Positions 45,090 to 54,370 are shown, counted from the first letter of the stretch. The stretch: 64,000 nt of DNA from Prosthecobacter debontii (GCA_945869465.1 CAMBPB010000001.1:62001-126000); one strand, 5' to 3'. Numbers and translations are program-made. The notes: generated by a model from the sequence alone, not told the origin.

Positions 45090-47285
45090 TTACGGCTCGC
45101 CGTCCGGGAAAATCCCCGCGATGGAGGTTTCGGTTTTTTCATCCATCCAGCGTTCGAGCGCGGCGCGCATCGGGGCCAGCACTTCGGGACGAGTCGTTGC
45201 CAAATCGGTTTCGCCGTGGGGATCGGATGCCATCCGGAAGAGTCCGAAATGGCGGGTTCCGGCTGAGGTGGGAGTGCACACAAGTTTCCAGTCCCTAGTC
45301 TTTAAACAGCGTTGTTTCGCCTGCACAAGGCGCTCGTGGTATTCCGGCTTGAGCACGAACTGATAGTTGTAGTCCTCATCGATCCAAGTGCATTCGTCCA
45401 TCGGCGGGAGCTTGAGCCGCTCGACGCTGGGCACCGCGAACTGAATGAAAGGAAACCCGGTTTCACCATAAAACGGCCGGTATTCCGGCTTCTCCGTCCC
45501 GCGGATCCAGTTGGCGAAACTCTGGCCCTGCCAGGTGGATGACTTTTCCAAACCCACCAGATCCGCCAGGCTCGGCACCACATCAATCAGGCGCACGGTT
45601 TCTGGAATGACACGGGCGGGCTGGCCGGGCACATGCACAATCATCGGCACGCGGTTCGCCTGAAGGCCGCCGTTGAAGGTGAGTCCGTGGCCGAGGGTGA
45701 CGCAGGGCTCGTAGTGGTCGTCACCGTGGTCGCCGGTGACAATGACGATGGTGTTGTCAGTTAGTCCGTTGCGCTCGATGGCGGCGAGGATGGCTCCGAC
45801 ACAATCGTCAAACTGCCGGGTGCAGCCGTCATAGAGGCCGCGGATTTGGGAGATTTCCTTGGGCGGCAGCGCCTTCCATTTCGATTCGAGATCAGTCCCG
45901 CCGATGAACGAGTCGATGTCGAACTCGACCTTGCTGCGGTTAGGCCCCGCATAGGCGGGATCGGTGAACATGCTGACGTAAGGTTCGGGGATGCTGTAGG
46001 GAAGATGATTGCAGGAATAGAAGACATGCCAGAAGAAGGGTTTTTTATCCTTGCCGGCGGATTCCAGCCGCCTCTCGACGCGCTGGGTGACGACCTTGGG
46101 CGTGACGAAGTTGGCGAAGGCCTGGAGCTGCGGGAAAATTCGATAGCCGACCGGGTTGTCGAAATAAAGCGGCACGACGAAGTGTGCCATCACGACGGCC
46201 TGGCTCATGTAGATCTTGAAGTTGTCGAAACTCGAAACCGAGATGTTCTCGAAGCCTAGCGGCATGATCTCGTAATAACCGGCACACCAATCGCCGATGG
46301 CGGAAGTCTCGTAGCCATGCTCGCGCAGGACGCCGGCGATGGGAACAATGCGTTTCCCGGTGGCTTCCACCGTGGCCCGGTCCGGATACATTTGGCGGAT
46401 GCCGTGGCTCTGCGGATACTGCGAGGACATCAGTTGGACGCTGGACTCAAGGGTCGAGGCAATGGACGTGTAGCAGTGCTCGAAAACCGTGGATTTGGCG
46501 GCCAGCGCGTCGATCGCCGGCGAGACTCCGGCGGCGGCCTGGCCATCGCTCCGCGATGGCCGGTAGCCGGTGCAGCCGAGGCGGTCGCCGCGCAGGGAGT
46601 CGGAGCCGATGATGATGATGTTAGGTGTGGTGGCGGTCTGGGGGGTGGCGGTGCGGGCGGGTTGGTTGAAGCTCTCGATGCCGAGACATGAGGCGACCAG
46701 GACGCCGATGGCGGCCGTGGTCAACCAGCCGAGGCGGCCGCGGCGGTGAATGTGCCACCCCAGCGAAAGGCAGATGCAGACCAGCGGAAGCACCGTGAAC
46801 AGGGTGAACAAACCGGCGGGTTTCACCGGATCGGGAAGCAGGTCTAGCGCCTTGAAGTACCATTGGCCGAACTCGGCTTCATCAAGGAAATACGGCCGGG
46901 TTTTGGCCAAACGGAGCGTGAAATAACCATGCAGGACGGCCGCGATGACCAACCCCCGAAGCGCCACGGCGAGGGGTTTGCGGTATTTCGAGCGACGGGT
47001 CCACAGGGTGATGACGGGATGGGCGAGCACCGCCGCGGCGAGCGCCAGCAATCCGTAGGCGACGAGCATCAGCAGGTTTTGGCGCACCAGAAACCCGAGG
47101 TATTGGTCGCGGGCGAGCGCGCTGAATTTGTTCATCATCGCGCCGGACGACTGGGTCAGGTGCCACAAGGCGAGGCCATACTGAATGGCGAGAAACGCAG
47201 TGACTCCGGCAAGGACCGGCAGAAACGCGGCGGCGGGCGTGGTTTTGGAAGCGGGAAGGTTCAATCGAAAAGAGCGTTGCAGCAT
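45090..47285 (-). CDS. membrane alkaline-phosphatase-superfamily protein, LtaS/EptA-like
   Basis: 731 residues. Five hydrophobic segments fill the first ~210 residues (e.g. FLPVLAGVTAFLAIQYGLAL; LVAYGLLALAAAVLAHPVIT), then a periplasmic sulfatase-fold domain: NIIIIGSDSLRGDRLG (metal Asp), STLESSVQLMSSQYPQSHG, FWHVFYSCNHLPYSIPEPYV and IVTGDHGDDHYEP. Where sulfatases have C/S-x-P-x-R this protein has Thr (TLESS), the nucleophile type of LtaS and phosphoethanolamine transferases, with no Pro or Arg. So it is probably not a formylglycine sulfatase but a phospho-group transferase or phosphodiesterase. Monocistronic and divergent from the glycolipid gene. Confidence 0.8.
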   Translation of the reverse strand: MLQRSFRLNLPASKTTPAAAFLPVLAGVTAFLAIQYGLALWHLTQSSGAMMNKFSALARDQYLGFLVRQNLLMLVAYGLLALAAAVLAHPVITLWTRRSKYRKPLAVALRGLVIAAVLHGYFTLRLAKTRPYFLDEAEFGQWYFKALDLLPDPVKPAGLFTLFTVLPLVCICLSLGWHIHRRGRLGWLTTAAIGVLVASCLGIESFNQPARTATPQTATTPNIIIIGSDSLRGDRLGCTGYRPSRSDGQAAAGVSPAIDALAAKSTVFEHCYTSIASTLESSVQLMSSQYPQSHGIRQMYPDRATVEATGKRIVPIAGVLREHGYETSAIGDWCAGYYEIMPLGFENISVSSFDNFKIYMSQAVVMAHFVVPLYFDNPVGYRIFPQLQAFANFVTPKVVTQRVERRLESAGKDKKPFFWHVFYSCNHLPYSIPEPYVSMFTDPAYAGPNRSKVEFDIDSFIGGTDLESKWKALPPKEISQIRGLYDGCTRQFDDCVGAILAAIERNGLTDNTIVIVTGDHGDDHYEPCVTLGHGLTFNGGLQANRVPMIVHVPGQPARVIPETVRLIDVVPSLADLVGLEKSSTWQGQSFANWIRGTEKPEYRPFYGETGFPFIQFAVPSVERLKLPPMDECTWIDEDYNYQFVLKPEYHERLVQAKQRCLKTRDWKLVCTPTSAGTRHFGLFRMASDPHGETDLATTRPEVLAPMRAALERWMDEKTETSIAGIFPDGEP

Positions 47286-47542
47286 CCATCACCGGGATCA
47301 AGTCCAGGAATCCGGGGGTCGCTTCACCGCAAAATCGTCCCACTTCATTGGCTGGTAACACACCAAGGTTTCCCAATCGATGCGGATCCCGCCGAAGTAA
47401 CGTTGAAAAATGCCGGATGGTCTTGTCGATGAGCCCATCGATTCCGGGTTGGTCGGCACGAGCTGTCTCAGCGCGAAGAAAACACGCAAAAGTCCATCGA
47501 CGCAACGCAAGTCTCGCTCTAAATCTTCGGCGCAGCCCCGTC

Positions 47543-48676
47543 ATGCCCGATCCACCGCGCATCCTCATCGTCACCGCCGCCTTTGGCGAAGGACACAACA
47601 GCGCCGCCCGCAATCTGGCCCTGGCGCTCGAGGCGGCGGGCGCGCTGACCCAGGTGAGCGACCCCTGCTTACTCGGGATGCCACGGTTTACCGATCTGTC
47701 GAGCAGAAGCTACCGCTGGATCACCACCCATTTCCCCAGGATCTGGGCGGCGATTTACCGCTCGACGGATCGCTGTGATTTCAGTCGCGGCGGGTCACCG
47801 TTGATGCGGCTGCCCGAGCGGGCCTTGGCCGCCTTGGTCGAGGACTTTCAACCCACGGCGGTGGTCAGCACCTATCCGATTTATCCCTATTTCCTGGCGC
47901 GCATCTTCGCGGAGAGCAGAAAAAAACTCCCGGTTTTCACCGTGATCACCGACTCCATCGAAATCAACGCCGCCTGGCTCCGCGCACCGGGAGAATGGTG
48001 GCTGGTCACCGATCCGATCACCCGCGATGCGATGGTCCGCAAAGGCCTGGCCGCGGAAAAAATCGTCGATACCGGATTCCCGGTGCATCCGGTTTTTTCA
48101 GAGTTGTCACCCGTCGCTGCGGCGGACGCCTGCGATCCCTTCCGCGTCCTGTATTTTCCGACGGCTAAACTGCCCTTTGTCCGGCGGCACAGCCGGGCGC
48201 TGCTGGATGCGTCTCCGAAGGTGCATCTGACCATCGTCCTCGGGCGCAATGTCCGCCGCCTGTATTCCCGAGCCCGGGAAATCAAGCATGCCTATCCGGG
48301 CCGCGTCCGCCTGATCGGTTGGACTCGCAAGGTGCCGCAGCTTCTCAACCGCCATCACCTCGTGGTGGGCAAAGCCGGCGGAGCCACCGTCCACGAAGCG
48401 ATCGCCGCCCGCTGTCCGATGCTCATTCACCATCTGGTGCCCGGCCAGGAGGAAGGGAATCTCCGCCTGCTGGAAGCCATCGGTGGCGGTGCGTTCGCCG
48501 GGACCCCCGAGGTTCTCACCCGCCAGGTGTCCGATCTTCTCGCAGACCACGCCGTCGCGTGGCGCGCCATGAAAAACGCCCTCGCCCGCCACGGTCGCAA
48601 CGCCGGAGCCATCGCCGCCGCGGGTTTCATCTTGCGAGAAATCGGAGATCGCGGATCGAAGATCGTAGCTGTGTGA
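47543..48676 (+). CDS. MGDG synthase-like diacylglycerol glycosyltransferase
   Basis: 377 residues, GT28 family. ILIVTAAFGEGHNSAARNLA is the hallmark N-terminal loop of MGDG synthase/UgtP; VVSTYPIYPYFLARIFAESR, VFTVITDSIEINAAWLRAPG and WWLVTDPITRDAMVRKG follow. The donor-binding end has VVGKAGGATVHEAIAARCPM and HLVPGQEEGN. Transfers a hexose from a UDP-sugar to diacylglycerol at the cytoplasmic membrane face. Its divergent neighbour is LtaS/EptA-like, a pairing reminiscent of glycolipid-anchored polymers. The 257-base divergent spacer 47286-47542 has no other gene. Confidence 0.88.
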   Translation: MPDPPRILIVTAAFGEGHNSAARNLALALEAAGALTQVSDPCLLGMPRFTDLSSRSYRWITTHFPRIWAAIYRSTDRCDFSRGGSPLMRLPERALAALVEDFQPTAVVSTYPIYPYFLARIFAESRKKLPVFTVITDSIEINAAWLRAPGEWWLVTDPITRDAMVRKGLAAEKIVDTGFPVHPVFSELSPVAAADACDPFRVLYFPTAKLPFVRRHSRALLDASPKVHLTIVLGRNVRRLYSRAREIKHAYPGRVRLIGWTRKVPQLLNRHHLVVGKAGGATVHEAIAARCPMLIHHLVPGQEEGNLRLLEAIGGGAFAGTPEVLTRQVSDLLADHAVAWRAMKNALARHGRNAGAIAAAGFILREIGDRGSKIVAV

Positions 48677-48712
48677 TTGCTCTTTCATTCAACCCCACTC
48701 TCCACCTCTCCC

Positions 48713-49321
48713 ATGACTTTCCTCTACGACATCGGCCGCGTTCTGTTGGATTTCGATTTCGAATCCTCGCTGGCCCGGTTGTTGCCCGCCGCTTGCCCCG
48801 ACCCTGCGGAGCGCCTGAGTCGCTTGCTGGTCCGCAAGGACGACTTCGAAGCCGGCGTGGTCGCTCCGGACGAGTTCACCGACTGGGCGCTCGAAGTGCT
48901 TGGCAGCGACGCATCCCCAGGGGAATTCCGCCACGCCTGGCAACAGATTTTCACCCTCAACCGGCCGATGTGGGATTGCGTGCGGTCGCTCGCGGAATCC
49001 GGCAAACACCGGTTGATCCTGTTTTCCAACACCAACGCCATCCACTGCCCGTGGCTCTTCAGCGCCTGGCCGGAATTCTCCCTGTTCGATGGCGCGGTGC
49101 TGTCCTTCGAAACCGGATTCATCAAACCCAATCCGCAGATCTATCAATATGCCGTGGATGCCCACGCCCTCGATCCCGCCGCCACCCTCTACATCGACGA
49201 CCTGCCGCAAAACATCGCCACCGGCCGGCATTTCGGCTTCCAGTGTTTTCAATACGATCTCAACGACCATCCCGCCTTCGAACACTGGCTCAGCGGGAAA
49301 CTCATGAACACCAGTGTCTGA
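48713..49321 (+). CDS. HAD-superfamily hydrolase (YihX-like)
   Basis: 202 residues from ATG 48713, preceded by CTCCC. Motif I LYDIGRVLLDFDF (Asp nucleophile), motif II LFSNTNAIH, motif III FIKPNPQIYQYAV and motif IV TLYIDDLPQNIATG are all present; the small helical cap lies between motifs I and II. Resembles YihX/glucose-1-phosphatase-like enzymes. Substrate cannot be read. It lies 36 bases after the diacylglycerol glycosyltransferase and just before thiG, so operon membership is possible. Confidence 0.87.
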   Translation: MTFLYDIGRVLLDFDFESSLARLLPAACPDPAERLSRLLVRKDDFEAGVVAPDEFTDWALEVLGSDASPGEFRHAWQQIFTLNRPMWDCVRSLAESGKHRLILFSNTNAIHCPWLFSAWPEFSLFDGAVLSFETGFIKPNPQIYQYAVDAHALDPAATLYIDDLPQNIATGRHFGFQCFQYDLNDHPAFEHWLSGKLMNTSV

Positions 49322-49360
49322 GTTTCCATCTATCATCTATCTACCATCTACCATCTCCCA

Positions 49361-50137
49361 ATGTCTCCGCTCATCATCGCCGGCCGTGAATTCCATTCCC
49401 GCCTTTTCCTCGGCACCGGGAAATTCCCGTCCAACCAAGCCATGCGCGACGCGCTCGCCGCCAGCGGCACCCAGATCGTCACCGTCGCCCTGCGCCGCGC
49501 CGACCTCACCGGCCGCCACGATCCCTACGCGAACATCCTCGAGTTCATCGATGCCGAAAAATACCTCGTCCTCCCTAACACCAGCGGCGCGATGAACGCC
49601 GAAGAGGCCGTGCGCCTCGCCCGCCTCGCCGCCGCCGCCGGCCTTCCCAAATGGGTGAAACTCGAAATCCACCCCGATCCCACTTACCTGCTTCCCGACC
49701 CGATAGAAACCCTCAAGGCCGCGGAAATCCTCGTCAAGGAAGGCTTCACCGTGCTGCCCTACATCAACGCCGATCCGGTGCTCGCCAAGCGTCTGCAGGA
49801 AGCCGGCACCGCCACCGTGATGCCACTCGGCGCGCCCATCGGCTCGAATCGCGGCCTCGCTACCCGCGATCAGCTCCGCATCATCATCCAGCAGGCCATC
49901 GTGCCCGTCATCATCGATGCCGGCATCGGCGCTCCCAGCCACGCCGCCGAAGCCATGGAACTCGGCGCCGACGCCGTGCTCGTCAACACCGCCATCGCCA
50001 TCGCCTCCGATCCCACCCGGATGGCCGCCGCCTTCAAGCTTGCCGTCGAAGCCGGCCGCGCCGCACGCGAACTCGGCCTGCCCGAAGCCACCGAGCAAGC
50101 CAGCGCCACCAGTCCGCTCACCGGGTTCCTCGGTTAG
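49361..50137 (+). CDS. thiG: thiazole synthase
   Basis: 258 residues, a TIM-barrel that builds the thiazole phosphate of thiamine from deoxyxylulose-5-phosphate, glycine- or tyrosine-derived imine and ThiS thiocarboxylate. [44 protein letters not shown]-type sequence (here [20 protein letters not shown]), [20 protein letters not shown] (Schiff-base Lys), [47 protein letters not shown] and [10 protein letters not shown] match along its length. No TPP riboswitch fits in the 39 bases upstream, which are a CATCTA-type simple repeat. Confidence 0.96.
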   Translation: MSPLIIAGREFHSRLFLGTGKFPSNQAMRDALAASGTQIVTVALRRADLTGRHDPYANILEFIDAEKYLVLPNTSGAMNAEEAVRLARLAAAAGLPKWVKLEIHPDPTYLLPDPIETLKAAEILVKEGFTVLPYINADPVLAKRLQEAGTATVMPLGAPIGSNRGLATRDQLRIIIQQAIVPVIIDAGIGAPSHAAEAMELGADAVLVNTAIAIASDPTRMAAAFKLAVEAGRAARELGLPEATEQASATSPLTGFLG

Positions 50138-50219
50138 CCACGCCGATGGTCACATCGCCCCTCGTTGGGATTTTAGATGGTTTTTCAATTCCCTGCTGAT
50201 AGCTTGGTGCAAGCGAAAC

Positions 50220-50402
50220 GTGGGAGACCTCGCGGAATTGCGGAAGAACCCGGAAAAAGCCGCGCCGGAAATGAGCGTGAAGATGAATCCGGAGCTGGGA
50301 AAAGTTTCCCAAGACCACGCCAAGGGGGAGCTGACCATCCGCACCAAGGACGGGCAGGAGAAGGGCCAGGTTTGCGGGCTTCACTCCGCCATCATGTCGT
50401 GA
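50220..50402 (+). pseudogene. possible small ORF or gene remnant after thiG
   Basis: A 60-codon stretch with coding-like composition (NPEKAAPEMSVKMNPELGKV, then HAKGELTIRTKDGQEKGQV), reachable from a GTG at 50220. No ATG-started frame explains it, and it runs slightly into the 3' end of the convergent parvulin gene. I do not recognise it. It may be the tail of a decayed gene or simply shadow sequence. The rest of 50138-50380 holds nothing else. Confidence 0.25.
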
Positions 50403-51442
50403 AAGACATCGATTTTTTCCGCTTCGAAGCGGCGCAGGGCGTCCCGGAAATCGCGGGTCGCCTGGCGGCGTTTGACCGCTTCCAGCGCGGCGAGAACTTC
50501 GGGTTTGGCCTGCTCGAAGGATTGTGGTTCGGCGGCTTTGCGGCCGGTGACTTCGACGAGGTGCCAGCCGAGGCGGGTGCGGATGAGGGTTGCTTGATTC
50601 AAGGCCAGCGGGAAAACCTGGGCGGCAAAATCGGCGGGCAGGCGGCGGCGGGTCATCCACCCTAACAAACCGCCCTGGTCCTTCGTGGCGGGATCTTCGC
50701 TGACTTCCTTTGCGAGAGTGGCGAAGTCCTTGGTTTTGGCAGTCAGCCCGGCCAATGCCGCCTCGAGTTTCGCCTTCGCCTCTTGCGGCGGGTGATCGCG
50801 TGTCGGGATGAAAAGGTGGCGCGCCTCAATGCGTTCGGGAATCACCGGAGCCATTGAGTTCTCGTCGAACCACTTGCGCGCTTCCTCAGCGGTGACACTG
50901 GCGAGTGGGCCGATTTTTGATTCGACGTATTTTTCCTGCTGGATCCGGGCGGCGAGGCGGTCACGAAGGTCCTGACCACTGGCGATTCCCTGGGATTTCA
51001 TGGCGCTTTCCATGGCGTCTTTGGATTCGAAGCGGCCTAACAAACGCTGCCGCCGGCCGTCAATCTCCTCGTCGCCAACCTTGAGTTGCGGGGCGTTGAC
51101 CTTGGCTTTGACGCGCAGCAATTCGTGATCGATCAATTCGTCGAGAGCCGCGTAACGGGCGATTTTGCGGTGTTCGGGCGTGAGGGATTCGAAGGTTTTG
51201 CCGTCGAGCCACAGCCGTTCGCGTACGGCGCGGTCGAGCTGGCTGCGGGTGATCTGGAGATTGAAAACCCGGGCAACCACCCCACCGGCTTTGGCCGCGG
51301 CGACCGCTTCCGGACTGCGCGGGTCGGCCCGCTCGATCTTCCGCCGCAGCGGCCCCTTGAACAGGAAAAGATCCGCCGCCAGATAGAGAAGAACCAAGCC
51401 GTAGAGGGCAAGGCGCAGCGAGAATTTGCCGAGGGGAGTCAT
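50381..51442 (-). CDS. periplasmic parvulin-type peptidyl-prolyl isomerase (SurA/PpiD-like)
   Basis: 353 residues. One N-terminal hydrophobic segment (FSLRLALYGLVLLYLAADLF) anchors or exports it. A SurA_N-like chaperone part follows (FNLQITRSQLDRAVRERLWL; DELIDHELLRVKAKVNA), then a rotamase domain with RIEARHLFIPTR, FATLAKEVSEDPATKDQGGL, LGWMTRRRLPADF and GWHLVEVTGRK, the usual parvulin landmarks. Assists folding of outer-membrane or secreted proteins. Monocistronic; the upstream spacer is repetitive. Confidence 0.9.
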   Translation of the reverse strand: MTPLGKFSLRLALYGLVLLYLAADLFLFKGPLRRKIERADPRSPEAVAAAKAGGVVARVFNLQITRSQLDRAVRERLWLDGKTFESLTPEHRKIARYAALDELIDHELLRVKAKVNAPQLKVGDEEIDGRRQRLLGRFESKDAMESAMKSQGIASGQDLRDRLAARIQQEKYVESKIGPLASVTAEEARKWFDENSMAPVIPERIEARHLFIPTRDHPPQEAKAKLEAALAGLTAKTKDFATLAKEVSEDPATKDQGGLLGWMTRRRLPADFAAQVFPLALNQATLIRTRLGWHLVEVTGRKAAEPQSFEQAKPEVLAALEAVKRRQATRDFRDALRRFEAEKIDVFHDMMAE

Positions 51443-51462
51443 AGGGAGAGACTCAAAACTTT

Positions 51463-51575
51463 AAGACACAAGAAATACGAACTACGAATTTGGAACTCAT
51501 TCTCTGCGATTCACTAATCTTGCGTCTTGAAGTCTTGGAGTCTTGGAGTGTTGCGTCTTGATTGAAGTCTTTTGT
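51463..51575. repeat. low-complexity repeat between parvulin and L,D-transpeptidase genes
   Basis: Short words are repeated in this 135-base spacer, chiefly CTTGAAGTCTTGGAGTCTTG and GCGTCTTGA/AAGTCTT variants (about six near-copies of a GTCTTGnnG unit). No gene. It could be decayed minisatellite or a spacer family specific to this lineage. Confidence 0.55.
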
Positions 51576-51577
51576 CT

Positions 51578-52738
51578 CTACCTGATCTCCACCGTCGTTC
51601 CCGGGCGGATCAGGATGGGCAGGCGGATTGCATCCCAGTTGGCGAGCCGGATGCAGCCGGCGCTGCGGGCGCGGCCGATGGTTTCCGGGTCGGAGGTGCC
51701 GTGCATGCCGATGCCCGGCTTGCTCAGCCCGTTCCAGATGACGCCCACCGGGCTGTTAGGACCGGCCGGGATGTTGAGCGCATCGTTGCCGCGCTTGCCG
51801 GTATCGAGCAGTTGCTGGTCATAGCGCCAGTATGGCAGCTCGACCATGCTGCGGAGCTCCCAGGTGCCGAACTTGATGAACTGCGGCTTGCCAGGAGTGA
51901 TGGGAAACGAGGCGATGAGCCCGCGGTTCGCACGCGTGACGCGGGTGACTTCCGTTTGACCGGGCTCGGCGACGACGAGGGCGGCCGGAGCGGCCTCGAA
52001 GATCCGCGCCTGGTTGATTTTAGTGTCCACCACCACGTGGCGCAGGCTGAGGGCCGGGTCGGCTTCGTGTCTAACTTGTCCGAGTTTCTCGATGTAAAAC
52101 GGTGTGATGTTAGGAACAATGAGGGAGTCCCGTGCCTTGAGAGTGTTGATCCTCTTGCCGCCGTTGAGGACCGTTAGGTAGGCGACGTCGCAGTGGTAGC
52201 GCTCGGACATGAACTCGGCGACGCTGCGGTAGCTCATGCGCCTTTTTTTCGCTTGGAGCGAGCGCTTGGTGGGAAGGTCCGGATCGACCCATTCCTTGAC
52301 GACATCGGGCACCAGTCCGACCGCAAGCGGATTCGGCACTGCCTTGCGGGCGGCGGTGTTGACCGCCACCCAGTCATCCACCGGATGGCCATTGACTTCA
52401 TTCCAGGAATAGACGGCCAGCTCGGTGAAACGACCGGGTTTGCCATCGACCAGGCCGGGGCCGAAATTCGCTTCATCGAGGAAAATCTGCAGGCGCACCG
52501 CATCGTCGCCGGCGGGTTTGACGTCCAGCGAGCTGGGTGGCGAGACGGTTTCTAGCGGGGCCGCCGGCCCGCCGGAGGCCGGGGCGGGCGCACCGGGGAT
52601 TGGTTTTGAAACGAGGTCGTCAGCGCCGCCTAACGGCAACGCCTTGAAAACCGGACGGGTGGCGGGTTGCACGCCGACCTGCTGGCCGGAAGCGGAAATG
52701 GCCGCGGCGAGCACCAGAAGAAATGAAAATCTGAGCAT
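51578..52738 (-). CDS. L,D-transpeptidase (YkuD domain)
   Basis: 386 residues with a signal peptide (FSFLLVLAAAISASG). The C-terminal YkuD domain carries GIGMHGTSDPETIG and SAGCIRLANWDA, giving His346 and catalytic Cys362 in the SxGCIR consensus. Upstream, YHCDVAYLTVLNGGKRINTL followed by LKARDSLIVPN looks like a LysM-like or ErfK-type segment. Cross-links peptidoglycan 3-3 bonds or attaches proteins to it in the periplasm. It ends one strand-turn after VEIR, as usual for the fold. Single gene, upstream neighbour hflX 20 bases away. Confidence 0.92.
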   Translation of the reverse strand: MLRFSFLLVLAAAISASGQQVGVQPATRPVFKALPLGGADDLVSKPIPGAPAPASGGPAAPLETVSPPSSLDVKPAGDDAVRLQIFLDEANFGPGLVDGKPGRFTELAVYSWNEVNGHPVDDWVAVNTAARKAVPNPLAVGLVPDVVKEWVDPDLPTKRSLQAKKRRMSYRSVAEFMSERYHCDVAYLTVLNGGKRINTLKARDSLIVPNITPFYIEKLGQVRHEADPALSLRHVVVDTKINQARIFEAAPAALVVAEPGQTEVTRVTRANRGLIASFPITPGKPQFIKFGTWELRSMVELPYWRYDQQLLDTGKRGNDALNIPAGPNSPVGVIWNGLSKPGIGMHGTSDPETIGRARSAGCIRLANWDAIRLPILIRPGTTVEIR

Positions 52739-52758
52739 GTGAAGAACGTGGCAAGGAA

Positions 52759-54063
52759 TTATGCTGACGGCAGGGTCGCAAAGGCTTCGAGCCGGCCCGC
52801 GATGGTCGGGGGAACCACGGCGCGCACGAGGATATCATCCCCGTCGTAATCCGTCGAGAGCACCTTTGCCTCGCGGTGGAGCAAGCCAACGAGGTCCGCC
52901 CGATGCTGCGGAATGCGGTAATCCCTCCGGCGCACCCGGTCGGCCAAAACCCCGCAACACGCTTGGCGCAAATCCTCCATTCCGAGACCGGTGACGGCGG
53001 AAATATGCAGCGCTCCGGGAAACTTGCGGTCAAGCACGGCCAACGCCTCGGGATCGGTGACGAGATCGATTTTGTTGAGCACGGTGATGACTTGCTTCTC
53101 CTCCGCGCCGAGTTCCTTGAGCACCTCGAGCGTGGTGTCGTGGAAACGTTCCACTTCCGGAGCCTGCGCATCCAGCACGTGGATCAGGAAATCAGCGAGC
53201 ACGGCTTCCTCAAGCGTGGCTTTGAACGCCTCCACCAGGCGGTGCGGCAGGTTTCTAACAAATCCGACGGTGTCGGTGATGAGCAGCGGCTGGCCATCCG
53301 GAAGGTCGATCCGGCGGGTGGTGGTGTCGAGGGTGGCGAAAAGCATGTCCTTGGCCATCACGTCGGCGCCGCTGAGGATATTGAGCAGGGACGATTTTCC
53401 GGCATTGGTGTAGCCAACGATGGCGGCGTGGGGAGTCTCGTATTTCTCGCGTTCCTTGCGCTGGGTCTTGCGTTGTTTGCGCACTCCTTCGAGCTCGCGC
53501 TTGCAGCGGTCGATGCTCATGTTGGCGAGGCGGCGGTCCACTTCGATTTGTTTTTCGCCCATTCCGCGCGACGCCCCGCCGCTGGCCCCGCCGCCGGAAC
53601 CTGCGGATTCGCGGTCGAGGTGGCCCCACATCCGCGCGAGGCGCGGCAGGGCATATTGCATGCGGGCGAGCTCGACTTGCAAACGGGCTTCCTTCGTCTG
53701 CGCGCGCCGGGCGAAAATATCGAGAATCACCTCCTCGCGGTCGATCACGCAGAGGTCGGCGAGTTTTTCCCACTCACGTTGCTGGGAAGGGGCCAGGCCG
53801 TTGTCGATGACGATCACGTCGCACTCGTGGGCGCGGGCGAGTTCGGCGATTTCCGCGGCCTTTCCCGTGCCACAGAGGAATTTCTTGTGCATCTCGCGGC
53901 AGCGGGGCAGCACGGACTCGACGACCTCGATGGCGAGGGTCTTGACGAGCTCGCCCAATTCTTCGAGCAGGGATTCCGATTCGGTGGCCTCGCGGGGATC
54001 GAAATAAAAGCGCACCAGCAAGGCGCGCTCGACCATTTGAGGTTTTTCTCTGATTTCAAACAT
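52759..54063 (-). CDS. hflX: GTPase HflX
   Basis: 434 residues from ATG 54063; an in-frame ATG six codons earlier adds LLLSR-type residues and is less likely. HflX N-terminal domain: FLCGTGKAAEIAELA, CDVIVIDNGLAPSQQREWEK, IDREEVILDIFARRAQTKEA, the Gly-rich loop GSGGGASGGASRGMGEKQIE and a coiled region. The G domain has G1 GYTNAGKSS (about 217-225), G3 DTVGFVRNLPHRLVEAFKAT, G4 NKID and G5 SAVTG. Binds 50S/70S ribosomes and splits stalled ribosomes. Housekeeping. Confidence 0.95.
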   Translation of the reverse strand: MFEIREKPQMVERALLVRFYFDPREATESESLLEELGELVKTLAIEVVESVLPRCREMHKKFLCGTGKAAEIAELARAHECDVIVIDNGLAPSQQREWEKLADLCVIDREEVILDIFARRAQTKEARLQVELARMQYALPRLARMWGHLDRESAGSGGGASGGASRGMGEKQIEVDRRLANMSIDRCKRELEGVRKQRKTQRKEREKYETPHAAIVGYTNAGKSSLLNILSGADVMAKDMLFATLDTTTRRIDLPDGQPLLITDTVGFVRNLPHRLVEAFKATLEEAVLADFLIHVLDAQAPEVERFHDTTLEVLKELGAEEKQVITVLNKIDLVTDPEALAVLDRKFPGALHISAVTGLGMEDLRQACCGVLADRVRRRDYRIPQHRADLVGLLHREAKVLSTDYDGDDILVRAVVPPTIAGRLEAFATLPSA

Positions 54064-54370
54064 CCGCGAAAGAAGTAGCACCCGAAGCGCCCTGCGGCCA
54101 TGGGAAATTTCCCCGCCAGCTGCTGACTCGCGAGGATTCCCCCGTCCGCGGGGTCCGTCCCGGCCACCCTGGATGCCTTCCGGTGGGCGGTGGCTTGCGC
54201 GGTGAGGCGCAGTTCGGGGACCGGGCGGTTGACGGCGAGTTTTTCCATCTGGGCGATTTCGGGCATCGCGAGTTCGCTCTGATGGTTGTCAGGCGAGGTG
54301 GCTTCGCGGTATGGGAACTGACCGAATGGTTTAACTCCCCCGGCGAACGCTCCGCAAACCTACGCTGACG
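54064..54370. other. intergenic region between hflX and cimA
   Basis: 307 bases. Short open frames exist on both strands but none shows a recognisable domain or consistent codon pattern. It should contain the hflX promoter and the end of the cimA transcript; I see no clear hairpin or promoter boxes. Confidence 0.4.

Noticed and set aside
44808-45266. Plus-strand frame with a signal-peptide-like segment (AIAILAALAFIAFFNTIVII)
   Set aside because: Most of it overlaps the LtaS/EptA-like gene antisense, and the remaining part has no conserved features; not enough to call a gene.
49322-49360. TPP riboswitch upstream of thiG
   Set aside because: Only 39 bases separate thiG from the previous gene and they are a simple CATCTA repeat without the conserved CTGAGA motif.
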